DNA of 64,000 bases from Lachnospiraceae bacterium AB2028 (GTDB lineage: Bacteria > Bacillota > Clostridia > Lachnospirales > Lachnospiraceae), in NCBI GenBank assembly GCA_000621425.1, contig JHYJ01000007.1:62001-126000 (forward strand), in the 5' to 3' direction. The notes beneath the pieces were generated by a model, which worked only from the letters and a program-made list of their open reading frames with translations, made no database searches and was not told the origin of the DNA. Below are positions 16,315 through 24,982 of the stretch, piece after piece. The translations under genes and the position numbers were made by a program. Within the stretch, counting starts at the first letter, position 1. The number at the start of each line of letters is the position of its first letter.

Positions 16315-18027
16315 TTATTCTGTATCAGTATCATCAAGGGGATCTATCCCTATTTCATCTGATACAACGTCATCATCAATATCCGTCATTATGCCGGGCA
16401 GCATATTTACATCCTGCTGCTCCAGGGTCTGGACAGAAGAAAGTTTTCTCGTTAATGCCTTTGTCCTGGTGGTCATCAATGCATCCAGGTCCTTGCTGGT
16501 AAGATCAAGGTGTTTCTGCATCTTAACCAACTGGTCGGAAAACTTTCCGAATTCGGTCTTAACATCGGCAAGCACCTTCCACACCTCATCGCTGCGTTTC
16601 TGTATTGCCAGGGTTCTAAAGCCCATCTGGAGGCTGCTCAGCATTGCCCCCATGGTGCTGGGACCTACGATATTGACCTGATAGTCCTTCTGAAGGATCT
16701 CCACCATTCCCAAATTTACTGCCTCGGAATACAATCCTTCAAACGGAAGAAACATTATACCAAAATTCGTGGTATAAGGTACAGCAACATATTTTTCCCT
16801 TATATCCCTTGCCTCCTGTTTCATCACTGTTATTAATGCTTTTTTAGCCGATTCTATTGCATTTCTGTCTGCGCTGTCATACGCATCCTGCAATTGCCTG
16901 TAAGAATCACCGGGGAACTTTGAATCTATGGGCAGGTATACACAACCTCCGTCATTTCCGGGAAGTTTTATTGCAAACTCCACCCTATTGCTGCTTCCGG
17001 GTATAGTTGCCACATCTGTTTCATACTGTTCGGGACTTAAGATTTCGGAAAGAATTGCCCCCAGCTGATACTCACCAAGTATTCCCCTGGTTTTCACGCC
17101 GGAAAGCACCTGCTTGAGTCCGCCCACATCTCCGGCAAGACTCTTCATTTCACCTAAACCCTTATAAACCTGCTCCAACTGGTCGCTTACATTTTTAAAC
17201 GACTCATTGATACGTTTATTTAATGTATCGGTAAGCTTTTCTTCTACTACTCCCTTTATTTCCTCAAGCCTCTTATCGGTCCTTTCACCAAGTTCCCGCA
17301 GACGCTTTTCATTATTCTCATTAAGCTCGGTTATTTTCCTGTCATTATTATTCCTTATCTCTGTAAGATTTCTTTCCGTGCTCTCACGAAGAGTTTTTAT
17401 GGACTCATTCGTCTCATCTTTGAGGCTCTTCACTTCCTTTGCGGTACCTTCTTTTATCTCAGAAAGACTGCGCTCCATATCTTCTGTCTGTTTCTTCATC
17501 ACAGAATCCAGGTTATCGAGTTTAAATTTTATCAGCTCGTTCACGGCATCCTGACTGGACTTCTGTGACTCAGCAAGCTTTACACCAAGTCTGTCCTGAG
17601 CAGTTACCAGTTCTTCCTTTAAATTAGCCGAAGATGCCGTAAGATCATCCTTAAGAACTGTTGACGACGCAGTAAGTTCCTGCTTAAGAGTCCCCTGGGA
17701 ATTTATGACATCCTGCTTAAGCGCAGATTGGGAAGACATTATATCCTGCTTGAAGGCTGCCTGGGACGTCATTATGTCCTGCTTGAAAGACGCCTGGGAT
17801 GCCAGCAGTTCCTGCTTCAGTTCAGAATTCTTCTGTCCCTGCTCACTTCTTAATGCAGACATCTCACGGCTTACATGATCCTCAATATCCCGCCTGATGC
17901 CATCACATTCATCCTGAACATCCTGAAGTTTCAGAACTTCCGTCTTTTTATCCGCAAAACTACGTATGATAATAACGATATTTAATATTACGATGAGAAT
18001 GAGAAGTATTGCGATAATATAATCCAT
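16315..18027 (-). CDS. rmuC: RmuC-family DNA recombination protein with hendecad coiled coil
   Basis: 570 residues. One N-terminal membrane helix (about 3-24) is followed by a long coiled coil (30-290) and the conserved RmuC nuclease-like core (about 290-500; LKQVLSGVKTRGILGEYQLGAIL, VEFAIKLPG, PIDSKFPGDSY, LPFEGLYSEAV, GPSTMGAMLSSLQMGFRTLAI). RmuC limits inversions and DNA rearrangement in E. coli; its exact activity is not settled. The first part of the coil has nine nearly identical 11-residue units (residues 66-164), described separately. The C-terminus is acidic. It is in the middle of the CYTH-to-mtnN run with 10-15 base gaps. Confidence 0.93.
   Translation of the reverse strand: MDYIIAILLILIVILNIVIIIRSFADKKTEVLKLQDVQDECDGIRRDIEDHVSREMSALRSEQGQKNSELKQELLASQASFKQDIMTSQAAFKQDIMSSQSALKQDVINSQGTLKQELTASSTVLKDDLTASSANLKEELVTAQDRLGVKLAESQKSSQDAVNELIKFKLDNLDSVMKKQTEDMERSLSEIKEGTAKEVKSLKDETNESIKTLRESTERNLTEIRNNNDRKITELNENNEKRLRELGERTDKRLEEIKGVVEEKLTDTLNKRINESFKNVSDQLEQVYKGLGEMKSLAGDVGGLKQVLSGVKTRGILGEYQLGAILSEILSPEQYETDVATIPGSSNRVEFAIKLPGNDGGCVYLPIDSKFPGDSYRQLQDAYDSADRNAIESAKKALITVMKQEARDIREKYVAVPYTTNFGIMFLPFEGLYSEAVNLGMVEILQKDYQVNIVGPSTMGAMLSSLQMGFRTLAIQKRSDEVWKVLADVKTEFGKFSDQLVKMQKHLDLTSKDLDALMTTRTKALTRKLSSVQTLEQQDVNMLPGIMTDIDDDVVSDEIGIDPLDDTDTE
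17536..17832 (-). repeat. nine 33-base (11-residue) tandem repeats inside rmuC
   Basis: Units such as SQASFKQDIMT, SQAAFKQDIMS, SQSALKQDVIN, SQGTLKQELTA, SSTVLKDDLTA and SSANLKEELVT follow each other without gaps (residues 66-164, starting KNSELKQELLA). The 11-residue period is that of a hendecad coiled coil. A second, more diverged run with the same period lies near residues 205-270. Confidence 0.8.
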
Positions 18028-18042
18028 CGTTTCCCTTTCAAT

Positions 18043-18444
18043 TTAAGCTCTTGCCATAGAATCAGCTTCCGTACGCAATTCCTGATATAGCGCTCTAAAA
18101 GACCATCTCAGGTTATGTGCTGTCGCCATCGCCGTCAGTCTTATCCTGGGTATGCCGTATCTTTTCATGCCATCAAAAAATTCTTCCATTTCCTCGTTTG
18201 AAAAACCATATAGCAATAATAAGGGCTCCACCATGTCCCTTCTGTGAATCCAGACATCAGGAGCCGGAGAAAACACTGCATCTGCATCTGTACCTGCGAC
18301 AGGAATACGGAGCAGCTCCCTTAATTCATTTCTAAGTTCCGTCTTATCGACTTGAATATAAAGAACGTTCTGTTCCTCCGCCAACTTCCGCAACAGGGAT
18401 TCAAACGGCGTATCTTCCAATTTATATACAAGGATCTTTTTCAC
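18043..18444 (-). CDS. DUF3783 domain protein
   Basis: 133 residues. The C-terminal half fits DUF3783: LLLYGFSNEEMEEFFDGMKRYGIPRIRLTAMATAHNLRWSFRALYQEL, with the conserved helix, TAxxTxHNxxW segment and trailing acidic residues. The family is found in Clostridia and has no known function. The start overlaps the end of the nrnA-like gene by four bases (ATGA-type), implying translational coupling. Confidence 0.75.
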   Translation of the reverse strand: MKKILVYKLEDTPFESLLRKLAEEQNVLYIQVDKTELRNELRELLRIPVAGTDADAVFSPAPDVWIHRRDMVEPLLLLYGFSNEEMEEFFDGMKRYGIPRIRLTAMATAHNLRWSFRALYQELRTEADSMARA

Positions 18445-19493
18445 AGATTCTCCTCAACTTCCTGTCTGCATAACCTCATTACTTCCTCAAGAATATCCTT
18501 TGGATCACCGTCCATCTCTGTCCCGGCTGCATTGTCATGTCCACCGCCGCCAATCTTTCCGCATATCCTTGCAGCATTAACCGGCAGCCTCGATGTAACT
18601 GACACCCGGCAAACTCCGGGCCTAAGCTCACGCACCAGCACATGAGCATGGGCAATTCCCTTGTCAGGCTTACATATCTGGTCCACAGTATTCATAAAGT
18701 CACTCAGCTCGGGATCAGTAATGGAATGATGCGCATAATCTAAGGCTGTCACATAACTTCCTATTACTTCATTATCATCAGAAAAAACCAGTCTGTCATA
18801 GACTTCCTTTTCCATGCCGATCTGTCCCGGCGTCTTTCTCATATAATGATGCCTGCCTATATCAACTATGTCAGCGCCACATCCGGCCAACTCCGCAGCT
18901 GCTTCAAGAGAAGCGGCGTTTGTAGACATTGCACGGAAACATGACACATCCGTCACAAGTCCCATATATAAAAGATCAGCTATCTGCTTTGTTATAGGAA
19001 CCCGCATAAGTTTCAGCAGTTTCAAAATCACTTCGGCACAGGAGGCAGCCTCCGGTTCCACATATCTATACGGCGCCGGCATATGACCTTCTTCCGAAAT
19101 CATGTTTGTCACATGATGATCCAGCACAAAGTCCATTCCCACGTCCGAATTCTTTCCAAGCCGGTGCGCCGTAGCGGTATCCACTGCTATCCTTAAAGTC
19201 CGTCTGGCATTCCCGGCATACAGTATCCGTTCAGCCGCCTCGGTCTGATACCTGTACATTTCCGGAACAGGCTCATTACCTATGACTTTCACACATGCCC
19301 CCAGGGAAGCAAGTCCCAAGGCAAGAGCATAGGCAGAACCTATGGCATCACCATCAGGTCTTTTATGATAATAAACTTCAAATCCCCAGACACTGTCACC
19401 TGCATGATCCAGCAGTTTCTCAGCTATTACTTCTAATGGGATTTCCTTTTCCATCAGATTATCTTTCCATGGATTAGCACTCTTTTCTGTCAT
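18441..19493 (-). CDS. nrnA: DHH-DHHA1 phosphoesterase, NrnA-like
   Basis: 350 residues. NrnA enzymes degrade nanoRNAs and often 3'-phosphoadenosine 5'-phosphate or cyclic dinucleotide products. Metal-binding motifs are His43, Asp47 and Asp49 in YYHKRPDGDAIGS, Asp105 in AVDTAT, and Asp125-His126-His127 in VLDHHVTN. The DHHA1 domain ends with IGGGGHDNAAGTEM (His319). Length fits the family. Given several predicted diguanylate cyclases in this window, a role in pGpG turnover is possible but only inferred. The ATG at 19493 follows an AAGGGGG site. Confidence 0.9.
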   Translation of the reverse strand: MTEKSANPWKDNLMEKEIPLEVIAEKLLDHAGDSVWGFEVYYHKRPDGDAIGSAYALALGLASLGACVKVIGNEPVPEMYRYQTEAAERILYAGNARRTLRIAVDTATAHRLGKNSDVGMDFVLDHHVTNMISEEGHMPAPYRYVEPEAASCAEVILKLLKLMRVPITKQIADLLYMGLVTDVSCFRAMSTNAASLEAAAELAGCGADIVDIGRHHYMRKTPGQIGMEKEVYDRLVFSDDNEVIGSYVTALDYAHHSITDPELSDFMNTVDQICKPDKGIAHAHVLVRELRPGVCRVSVTSRLPVNAARICGKIGGGGHDNAAGTEMDGDPKDILEEVMRLCRQEVEENL

Positions 19494-19514
19494 CTGTCCC
19501 CCTTTTCTATCCCC

Positions 19515-20750
19515 TTAAAACAATGGGAAATGTCCCACCATTACATGGAGAAAATACAATCCGCCTACAGCTGTAAGATAAATAAAAAATACTGCAGCTG
19601 CATTTACAAATACCACGTCTTTTCTGTCCGCCACTTTACCGGACTTTTTATTTTCAATAACACCTTTTAAAATCTCTTTTACCATATAGAAACTTGCCAT
19701 GTAGAGAATGTAGTTTCCGAACTGTGCTCCCCAGGAAAAATTCTCATCATGCCATCTGTCTCCGCCTTCGGCAAGGAACATGTAGTAAAACATCTCCACT
19801 GCCCAGAAAACCCACACCAGTATGTACCAGTAATATTTTCCTGCATCCTTACGCACTCTCGCAAAAGAATGCCCCAAAACAATCAGCGGAAATACCAATA
19901 ATATCCCCAATTTCACAGCGGGATTACCATTTATGGATGCCACCGTAAAAGGATCAAATACTATGCTGGCTTCCTGTGCCGCATCATCACCATACAGAAG
20001 TTTATTCTGATAAAAAATAATAGCCGCTGCGGGAAGAAATGAAGTCCCAAACAATATTATGCGTTTTATCACGCTAAAATTCTTTATATTACAGATAAAA
20101 TCTATAATGAATATAACAAGAGCTACCGGCGCAATTGCTAAAAAGAAACTGGGTTTTGAAGCAGTTGACAGAATTAACAACAGCGTATGTGCTCCCCAGT
20201 CCTTAAGCTTAATTCCTTCCTTATATGAACGACACATCTTAATATAAAGCGCAAAAGCAGGAACCGAGAACAGGCGCATTGTAATATAAGTATCATTATG
20301 CCAGCTGTTCATTGCCATATTTCCATAATAGAAATGCGGAAATACAAATGGTAGTACCACCGATATTATAAACATAAACCCAATCGTATACCACCTGAAC
20401 AGCATCTTTGCATCGTCGTCCGTCTTGCAGCCATTTGCCTCATCCAACGAAAGGAAAAATCTGTATACCACAAACACTGTGGCACTTTCTGCTAACCCCA
20501 TAAAAACAGCAATGCCAACTGTATTTCCGAATCCCCAGTAAAGCAGGTAGAAAACCAGCGAATTAAGCGAATAAATCACGCCTTCCTCATTTACAACCCA
20601 TACTATATGGGTAATAAGATCCGCCGCGTATTCGCCGGTCACGCCCGTCGGTACACTCTGTCTATAAAATAGGTAAACAGACGCAGCTGTCAGAGCCGCC
20701 CACGCCATAATAAACAATACTTTTTCTGTTTTTCTTATAAAATCCGGCAC
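19515..20750 (-). CDS. polytopic membrane protein, GT-C-like
   Basis: 411 residues with roughly ten hydrophobic helices. Asp-Leu-Ile-Thr-His in an early extracytoplasmic loop and a HNDTYITMRLFSVPAFALYI segment recall GT-C type polyprenyl-phosphate-sugar transferases and related Lachnospiraceae membrane proteins, but I cannot assign a family. Start is GTG 20750, six bases after GGAGAG, and only three bases after the CYTH stop. It lies among genes for polymer acetylation, so an envelope role is plausible but unproven. Confidence 0.7.
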   Translation of the reverse strand: MPDFIRKTEKVLFIMAWAALTAASVYLFYRQSVPTGVTGEYAADLITHIVWVVNEEGVIYSLNSLVFYLLYWGFGNTVGIAVFMGLAESATVFVVYRFFLSLDEANGCKTDDDAKMLFRWYTIGFMFIISVVLPFVFPHFYYGNMAMNSWHNDTYITMRLFSVPAFALYIKMCRSYKEGIKLKDWGAHTLLLILSTASKPSFFLAIAPVALVIFIIDFICNIKNFSVIKRIILFGTSFLPAAAIIFYQNKLLYGDDAAQEASIVFDPFTVASINGNPAVKLGILLVFPLIVLGHSFARVRKDAGKYYWYILVWVFWAVEMFYYMFLAEGGDRWHDENFSWGAQFGNYILYMASFYMVKEILKGVIENKKSGKVADRKDVVFVNAAAVFFIYLTAVGGLYFLHVMVGHFPLF

Positions 20751-20753
20751 GTG

Positions 20754-21218
20754 TTACTCTCCACTACCAAATATTTTACGGGACATAGTAGAATTGTGAT
20801 ATTCGGTTTCATTAGTTACATCTTCCCCGAACCACTCCAGCGGAACAAAGGCCATAGCCTCTTCCTCTGTCTCAAATTCAACCTCAGCCACTACCAAAGG
20901 GGCAAAGGGCTTATCAAAGACATCCAGCTCTATGGTAAGTGAAGTGCCCACTATAGGAATAAGGTATCTCTTCTTACTTATTACATTTCCATCAGCCTTG
21001 GCTACCAGATGCTCATAGGATTCCTTTGTAAGCGGAAGATTGTATTCTTCCCTTGAAAGAAACCCCTTTCCCTTATAAGTCAGGTAGTATTCATTATCCG
21101 ATCTTCTGACCCTCACTACCGGATCAGTGCTCAGATACCCCTGCTCTATCATATGAAAAGGATATTCTTCTATATTATCAGGCAGCTTATCTATCAAAAA
21201 TTTTCTCTCTATTTCCAT
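20754..21218 (-). CDS. CYTH-domain (triphosphate tunnel) protein
   Basis: 154 residues from the ATG at 21218 behind a GGGAG site. The N-terminal signature EIERKFLI (ExExK) defines the CYTH/triphosphate tunnel metalloenzyme superfamily. Further tunnel residues are seen in RVRRSDNEYYLTYKGKG, KKRYLIP, and ELDVFDKPFAPLVVAEVEFE. Members hydrolyse inorganic triphosphate or other triphosphates, and a few are adenylate cyclases; without a search the substrate is open. First gene of the minus-strand run to mtnN. Confidence 0.9.
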   Translation of the reverse strand: MEIERKFLIDKLPDNIEEYPFHMIEQGYLSTDPVVRVRRSDNEYYLTYKGKGFLSREEYNLPLTKESYEHLVAKADGNVISKKRYLIPIVGTSLTIELDVFDKPFAPLVVAEVEFETEEEAMAFVPLEWFGEDVTNETEYHNSTMSRKIFGSGE

Positions 21219-21302
21219 AATACTCCCTGTGTAACGTAACAGTTTTTTATACACAAATAATATAATCTTTGACACTCACAGTAGATAATTGTATCATAAT
21301 AG

Positions 21303-21331
21303 TTGAATTTTTTAAAAATTAGCCATAAAAA
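21303..21331 (+). promoter_or_regulatory. candidate promoter for the sigma/anti-sigma genes
   Basis: TTGAAT, 17 bases, TAAAAA on the plus strand, giving a start near 21338. It does not look like an ECF (AAC-type) autopromoter. Confidence 0.4.
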
Positions 21332-21338
21332 TGATGTA

Positions 21339-21372
21339 CCCGTCCGTATCTATATCAGATAGCAGAGACGGG
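21339..21372 (+). other. stem-loop in the sigma-factor leader
   Basis: Outer arms CCCGTC and GACGGG enclose inner arms TATCT and AGATA, ending nine bases before the GGAG ribosome site. It may modulate translation of the TTG-initiated sigma gene. Confidence 0.4.
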
Positions 21373-21389
21373 GCCTAAATGGAGCACCA

Positions 21390-21929
21390 TTGACAGAAAT
21401 CGAATTTCAGGAAAAAATCTCTGCTGTTGCAGCCGGTGACAGAAATGCTCTCCGGGAAATATACGATGAATATCTGCCCTATATCTATACGGTAGTTTAT
21501 GGCGTTGTGGGAAATAAGGAAGATGCAGAGGACCTGTCGGCTGACTGCTTTGTTCGGATATGGGAAACTGCAGGTAGATTTAAGCCCGGAAATGGCCACA
21601 AGGGTTATTTAGCCACCATTGCCAGAAATATGGCCATAGATTTCATCAGGAAAAAGAACCGTGAAATGCCTATGGACGAGCTCCCCGAGGATGATTCAGG
21701 CGGCAGTCCACCGACAGCCGGTGAGGACAGCAACGTAAATGTAATAAGTGTACGGGATGCCATCTCCACACTTAGTCCACCGGAACAAACGATAGTAAAT
21801 ATGAAGATCCTGTCCGATATGACCTTTAAAGAAATAGCAGAATCATTAGGACAGCCTATTGGAACAATAACCTGGCGGTACAACGAAGCAATAAAGAAAC
21901 TCAGAACAATACTTGGAAGTACAGCCTGA
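21390..21929 (+). CDS. ECF-type RNA polymerase sigma factor
   Basis: 179 residues. Region 2 is seen at residues 15-85 (ALREIYDEYLPYIYTVVYG, NKEDAEDLSADCFVRIWE, YLATIARNMAIDFIRKK) and region 4 at 125-175 (LSPPEQTIVNMKILSDMTFKEIAESLGQPIGTITWR, split here). A Pro/Ser/Gly linker joins them. It should direct polymerase to a small regulon, probably including its own operon. Start is TTG 21390, six bases after GGAG. The next gene encodes a membrane protein with anti-sigma layout. Confidence 0.92.
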   Translation: MTEIEFQEKISAVAAGDRNALREIYDEYLPYIYTVVYGVVGNKEDAEDLSADCFVRIWETAGRFKPGNGHKGYLATIARNMAIDFIRKKNREMPMDELPEDDSGGSPPTAGEDSNVNVISVRDAISTLSPPEQTIVNMKILSDMTFKEIAESLGQPIGTITWRYNEAIKKLRTILGSTA

Positions 21930-21959
21930 TCGCAAAGGTCGAATTTGGAGCAACTGTTT

Positions 21960-22790
21960 ATGGATGAGAAAATTCAGGACAATAGCATATTTGAAGCTGA
22001 ACTCTCAGATCGCTACAGAGAAGAACTGCTGACAGATATCCCTGATATCTGGGACAAGATTAACGCGCGCCTGGATAGTGTTTCTGCAGTTTCATCCACA
22101 AATGATCCGGTTGCAGACAGCACTACCAATACCAACAGTAATATTTCATCTGATTATTTACCTAACGAAAATGCTGCTCCTGTTATACGCTACAATAAAG
22201 CAGCAGCCAAAAGCAGCCGAGGCCGCAATATCAGTTCTGCACTTGCTTACTTTATTCCTATCGCAGCAGCAGTTATGCTTTTGTGCATCTGTGTTCCGGT
22301 ATTTATAAAACTTCAGTACAGCAACAGTTCAGAAAGCGCAACTGCCACAGCAGACTTTACACCGGCATACGAAAACGGTTCGGACAGTGTCACTCTGGAT
22401 GGCGGCAGTGTAACAGATGGCTATTCTGAAGAAAACAAACAAGCAGAAAATTCATTTTATTCCGCGGACACGACACGCGAGAATGCATATGCCGGAGAGT
22501 CCGAGGAATGCTATGATAACGCTGAAACGGAATCAGCAGTGGAATCTATCGCTACAGATGACGATACGGCAAACAGCGCATATATAAAGGTTTACGTTTC
22601 ACCTGACGCAGACATTTCCAAACTTACAGAAATAGCATCCGACTATGATATGGATATCAAGCCCGACAGTTCAACACCTGATGTTTACAATCTTTTCCCG
22701 AATCATGCTATAGATGAAAAAGAGCTGTCCAAACTCTGCGACGAGATTAAAAAGAATGATTTCATAGTACAGGCAACATTAGCAAAATAA
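21960..22790 (+). CDS. putative anti-sigma factor, single-pass membrane protein
   Basis: 276 residues from ATG 21960 (GGAG nine bases upstream); a TTG at 21945 is also possible. The cytoplasmic part (about 90 residues) contains LLTDIPDIWDKINARLD, a helix seen in Firmicutes anti-sigma partners of ECF factors. One membrane helix (near 90-112) is followed by a Ser/Thr/Asn/Glu-rich extracytoplasmic region and a compact C-terminal domain starting AYIKVYVSPDADISKL, which may sense the signal. No zinc motif. Position directly after the sigma gene supports the call. A bidirectional terminator follows. Confidence 0.7.
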   Translation: MDEKIQDNSIFEAELSDRYREELLTDIPDIWDKINARLDSVSAVSSTNDPVADSTTNTNSNISSDYLPNENAAPVIRYNKAAAKSSRGRNISSALAYFIPIAAAVMLLCICVPVFIKLQYSNSSESATATADFTPAYENGSDSVTLDGGSVTDGYSEENKQAENSFYSADTTRENAYAGESEECYDNAETESAVESIATDDDTANSAYIKVYVSPDADISKLTEIASDYDMDIKPDSSTPDVYNLFPNHAIDEKELSKLCDEIKKNDFIVQATLAK

Positions 22791-22796
22791 TAAAAA

Positions 22797-22824
22797 AGCG
22801 GTGCATCTCGCACCGCTTTTTTTT
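22797..22824. terminator. bidirectional terminator between anti-sigma gene and malQ
   Basis: AGCGGTGC and GCACCGCT (eight bases) with a T-run downstream and an A-run upstream, placed between two convergent genes. Confidence 0.85.
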
Positions 22825-22829
22825 ATGCT

Positions 22830-24308
22830 CTATCTTCCATATAACACCGTCATTTCCTTTATGGTTTCAGCCAGATTCTTAGTATAAGCATCTGCTTTCA
22901 TCCGCCAACACCAGTTTCCACCAAGGGTTGAAGGAGTGTTTATTCTTGCATTAGCTCCAAGTCCAAGATAATCCTGCATAGGAATGATCGCAGTATCCGC
23001 AACGCTCATCATGGCATGCCTTATCAGTGTAAAATTAAAATTCTTTGCGCTCTTCATTCCCATGTAGTCTCTGGCAAATTTTTTATCCTTAGCCCCGGCA
23101 CTCTCATACCAGCCGATAGACGTATCGTTATCATGTGTACCCGTATAGACCACGCAGTTCTTATTATAATTGTGGGGAAGGTAATTATTCTCCTCATTGC
23201 AGTCAAAAGCGAACTGAAGAACTTTCATTCCCGGGAATCCGGTCTTATCCACAAGCTTAAATACCGCAGGAGTCAGATAGCCAAGGTCTTCTGCAATTAT
23301 TTCCTTTTTCCCTAAGGCTTTCTTTACGGCAGCAAAGAAAGCATAACCCGGACCCTTTTCCCAGTGTCCGAATTCCGCTGTAGGATCACCATAAGGAATA
23401 TTATAGTAGGATTCGAATCCTCTGAAGTGATCTATCCTTACAACATCATATAAGGAGAAACACATTTTAAGTCTGGATATCCACCATGCATATCCTGACT
23501 TCTTGTGGTAATCCCAATCATAAAGCGGATTGCCCCACAGCTGTCCTGTAGCAGAAAAATAATCAGGCGGACATCCTGCCACACCGGTAGGATCATTATT
23601 ATCATCCAGCTGGAACAGCTCAGGATTTGACCATGTGTCCGCACTGTCGTATGCAACATAAAGCGGAATGTCACCGATAATCTTTATTCCTTTTTCATTT
23701 GCATAATTCTTCAGCCCGAACCACTGCTTATAGAAATAGTACTGTATGAACTTGTAGCATAAGAGCTCATCAGAATACTTCGGATCTTCTGCATATTTTT
23801 TTATTGCAGACTTCGAATGCTTTCTTATTTCATCCGGCCAGTAAATAAAACTCTTGCCTTTAAAATTTTCTTTCAATGCCATAAACAGAGCATAATCATC
23901 CAGCCAGAATTTATTTTCTTTTGTGAATTTTATAAAATCTTTATCTTCAGAAATCTTACTTTTAAGAAATGCCTTCTTTAATATTTTAAATCTGTTCTTA
24001 TAAACCTTTTCATAATCAACTTTTTCCGGATCATCACCCCAGTCCTTGCCTTCGCAGTCTTTTCTGCTTATCCATTTTTTTTCTATGAATTCTTCAAGAT
24101 CCACAAAATAAGGATTGCCTGCAAAAGTTGAAAAAGACTGATAAGGAGAATCACCATATCCTGTCGGTCCCATAGGAAGAACTTGCCAGTACTTCTGTCC
24201 TGCACTTGCTAAGAAATCAACAAATTCATATGCTTCTTTTGAAAAACATCCTATGCCGTATTTTGATGGTATTGACGTGATAGGTAAGAGAATTCCGCTT
24301 CCCCTCAT
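22830..24308 (-). CDS. malQ: 4-alpha-glucanotransferase (amylomaltase)
   Basis: 492-residue GH77 enzyme that transfers alpha-1,4-glucan segments between maltodextrins, feeding glycogen phosphorylase. Catalytic residues: nucleophile Asp293 in VVRIDHFRGF, acid/base Glu340 in IIAEDLG, and Asp393 in YTGTHDNDTSIGWY. N-terminal RGSGILLPITSIPSKYGIG and GDSPYQSFSTFAGNPYF are also diagnostic. It has its own strong promoter with a palindromic LacI-type operator over the start site. The related operator at the regulator/glgP operon suggests joint control. Confidence 0.95.
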   Translation of the reverse strand: MRGSGILLPITSIPSKYGIGCFSKEAYEFVDFLASAGQKYWQVLPMGPTGYGDSPYQSFSTFAGNPYFVDLEEFIEKKWISRKDCEGKDWGDDPEKVDYEKVYKNRFKILKKAFLKSKISEDKDFIKFTKENKFWLDDYALFMALKENFKGKSFIYWPDEIRKHSKSAIKKYAEDPKYSDELLCYKFIQYYFYKQWFGLKNYANEKGIKIIGDIPLYVAYDSADTWSNPELFQLDDNNDPTGVAGCPPDYFSATGQLWGNPLYDWDYHKKSGYAWWISRLKMCFSLYDVVRIDHFRGFESYYNIPYGDPTAEFGHWEKGPGYAFFAAVKKALGKKEIIAEDLGYLTPAVFKLVDKTGFPGMKVLQFAFDCNEENNYLPHNYNKNCVVYTGTHDNDTSIGWYESAGAKDKKFARDYMGMKSAKNFNFTLIRHAMMSVADTAIIPMQDYLGLGANARINTPSTLGGNWCWRMKADAYTKNLAETIKEMTVLYGR

Positions 24309-24318
24309 AGCATCCTCC

Positions 24319-24330
24319 GAAAACGTTTTC
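24319..24330. promoter_or_regulatory. LacI-type operator at malQ
   Basis: Perfect 12-base palindrome GAAAACGTTTTC with the central CG typical of LacI/MalR sites. It lies between the -10 and the ribosome site of malQ, a position suited to repression. One mismatch separates it from the site at 32727. Confidence 0.6.
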
Positions 24331-24335
24331 TATTG

Positions 24336-24363
24336 ATTATAACATACGAACATTTTTCGTCAA
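24336..24363 (-). promoter_or_regulatory. malQ promoter
   Basis: Minus strand TTGACG, 16 bases, TATAAT, immediately upstream of the palindromic operator. Confidence 0.7.
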
Positions 24364-24425
24364 GAAAAATCAGGCGAATTCGGCATAAGCCAAAAATTTT
24401 CCTTACGTAACCCGTGAGGTAAATA

Positions 24426-24456
24426 AAAACAGCACATACATGATGTGCTGTTTTTT
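24426..24456. terminator. terminator after the Lys/Ala repeat gene
   Basis: AAAACAGCACAT and ATGTGCTGTTTT arms with T-runs on both strands, 25 bases after the repeat gene's stop and upstream of the malQ promoter. Confidence 0.8.
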
Positions 24457-24480
24457 ATATAAATATTTAAATTTACCGGA

Positions 24481-24873
24481 TTACTTCTTAGCAGTAGTCT
24501 TCTTAGCAGCCGGCTTCTTCGCTACAGGTTTCTTAGCTGTTGTTGCTTTCTTAGCTGTTGTAGCCTTCTTAGCTGTTGTTGCTTTCTTAGCTGTTGTAGC
24601 CTTCTTAGCTGTTGTAGCCTTCTTAGCTGTTGTTGCCTTCTTAGCTGTTGTAGCTTTCTTAGCTGTTGTTGCCTTCTTAGCTGTTGTTGCCTTCTTAGCT
24701 GTTGTTGCCTTCTTAGCTGTTGTTGCTTTCTTAGCTGTTGTTGCCTTCTTAGCTGTTGTTGCCTTCTTAGCAGGTGCTGCTTTCTTAGCTGTTGTTGCCT
24801 TCTTAGCAGGTGCTGCCTTCTTAGCTGTTGTTGCCTTCTTGGCTGCTGTTGCAGTCTTCTTTTCTGCTGCCAT
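24481..24873 (-). CDS. histone H1-like Lys/Ala/Thr repeat protein
   Basis: 130 residues, almost entirely Lys, Ala, Thr and Pro. After MAAEKKTATAAKK it has 17 hexapeptides (15 ATTAKK and 2 AAPAKK), then PVAKKPAAKKTTAKK. Strong net positive charge and the xxxAKK period resemble histone H1 tails and bacterial H1-like proteins that bind DNA or RNA. There is no folded domain. It is clearly a gene and not junk: near-consensus promoter, GGAGGA ribosome site, and a terminator. Unit number probably varies by slippage. The C-terminal tail of the SCP2 protein at 3790 has the same composition. Nucleoid function is inferred. Confidence 0.8.
   Translation of the reverse strand: MAAEKKTATAAKKATTAKKAAPAKKATTAKKAAPAKKATTAKKATTAKKATTAKKATTAKKATTAKKATTAKKATTAKKATTAKKATTAKKATTAKKATTAKKATTAKKATTAKKPVAKKPAAKKTTAKK
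24529..24834 (-). repeat. 17 tandem 18-base repeats coding ATTAKK/AAPAKK
   Basis: 306 bases made of 18-base units, differing mainly at synonymous Thr/Ala third positions. This keeps the protein repeat exact while the DNA drifts, which suggests selection on the peptide. Confidence 0.9.
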
Positions 24874-24925
24874 AATTTTCCTCCGTTAAAATAAGTGAAA
24901 AAAAATAAATTCCTTTACAATCACG

Positions 24926-24954
24926 ATTTTATCTTATTATGTAAATCATTTCAA
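24926..24954 (-). promoter_or_regulatory. promoter of the Lys/Ala repeat gene
   Basis: Minus strand TTGAAA, 17 bases, TAAAAT, start about 45 bases before the ATG. Confidence 0.6.
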
Positions 24955-24982
24955 CTATTTTTGTTGATTTTTCAAGGTTTTT

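Noticed and set aside
24529-24834. CRISPR-like regular repeats
   Set aside because: Units are 18 bases, contiguous, without spacers, and code for a hexapeptide in frame.
24440-24889. Plus-strand hydrophobic repeat frame (FLAVVA repeated) over the Lys/Ala gene
   Set aside because: It is the antisense shadow of the 18-base repeats. No ribosome site or promoter suits it, while the minus-strand frame has all signals.
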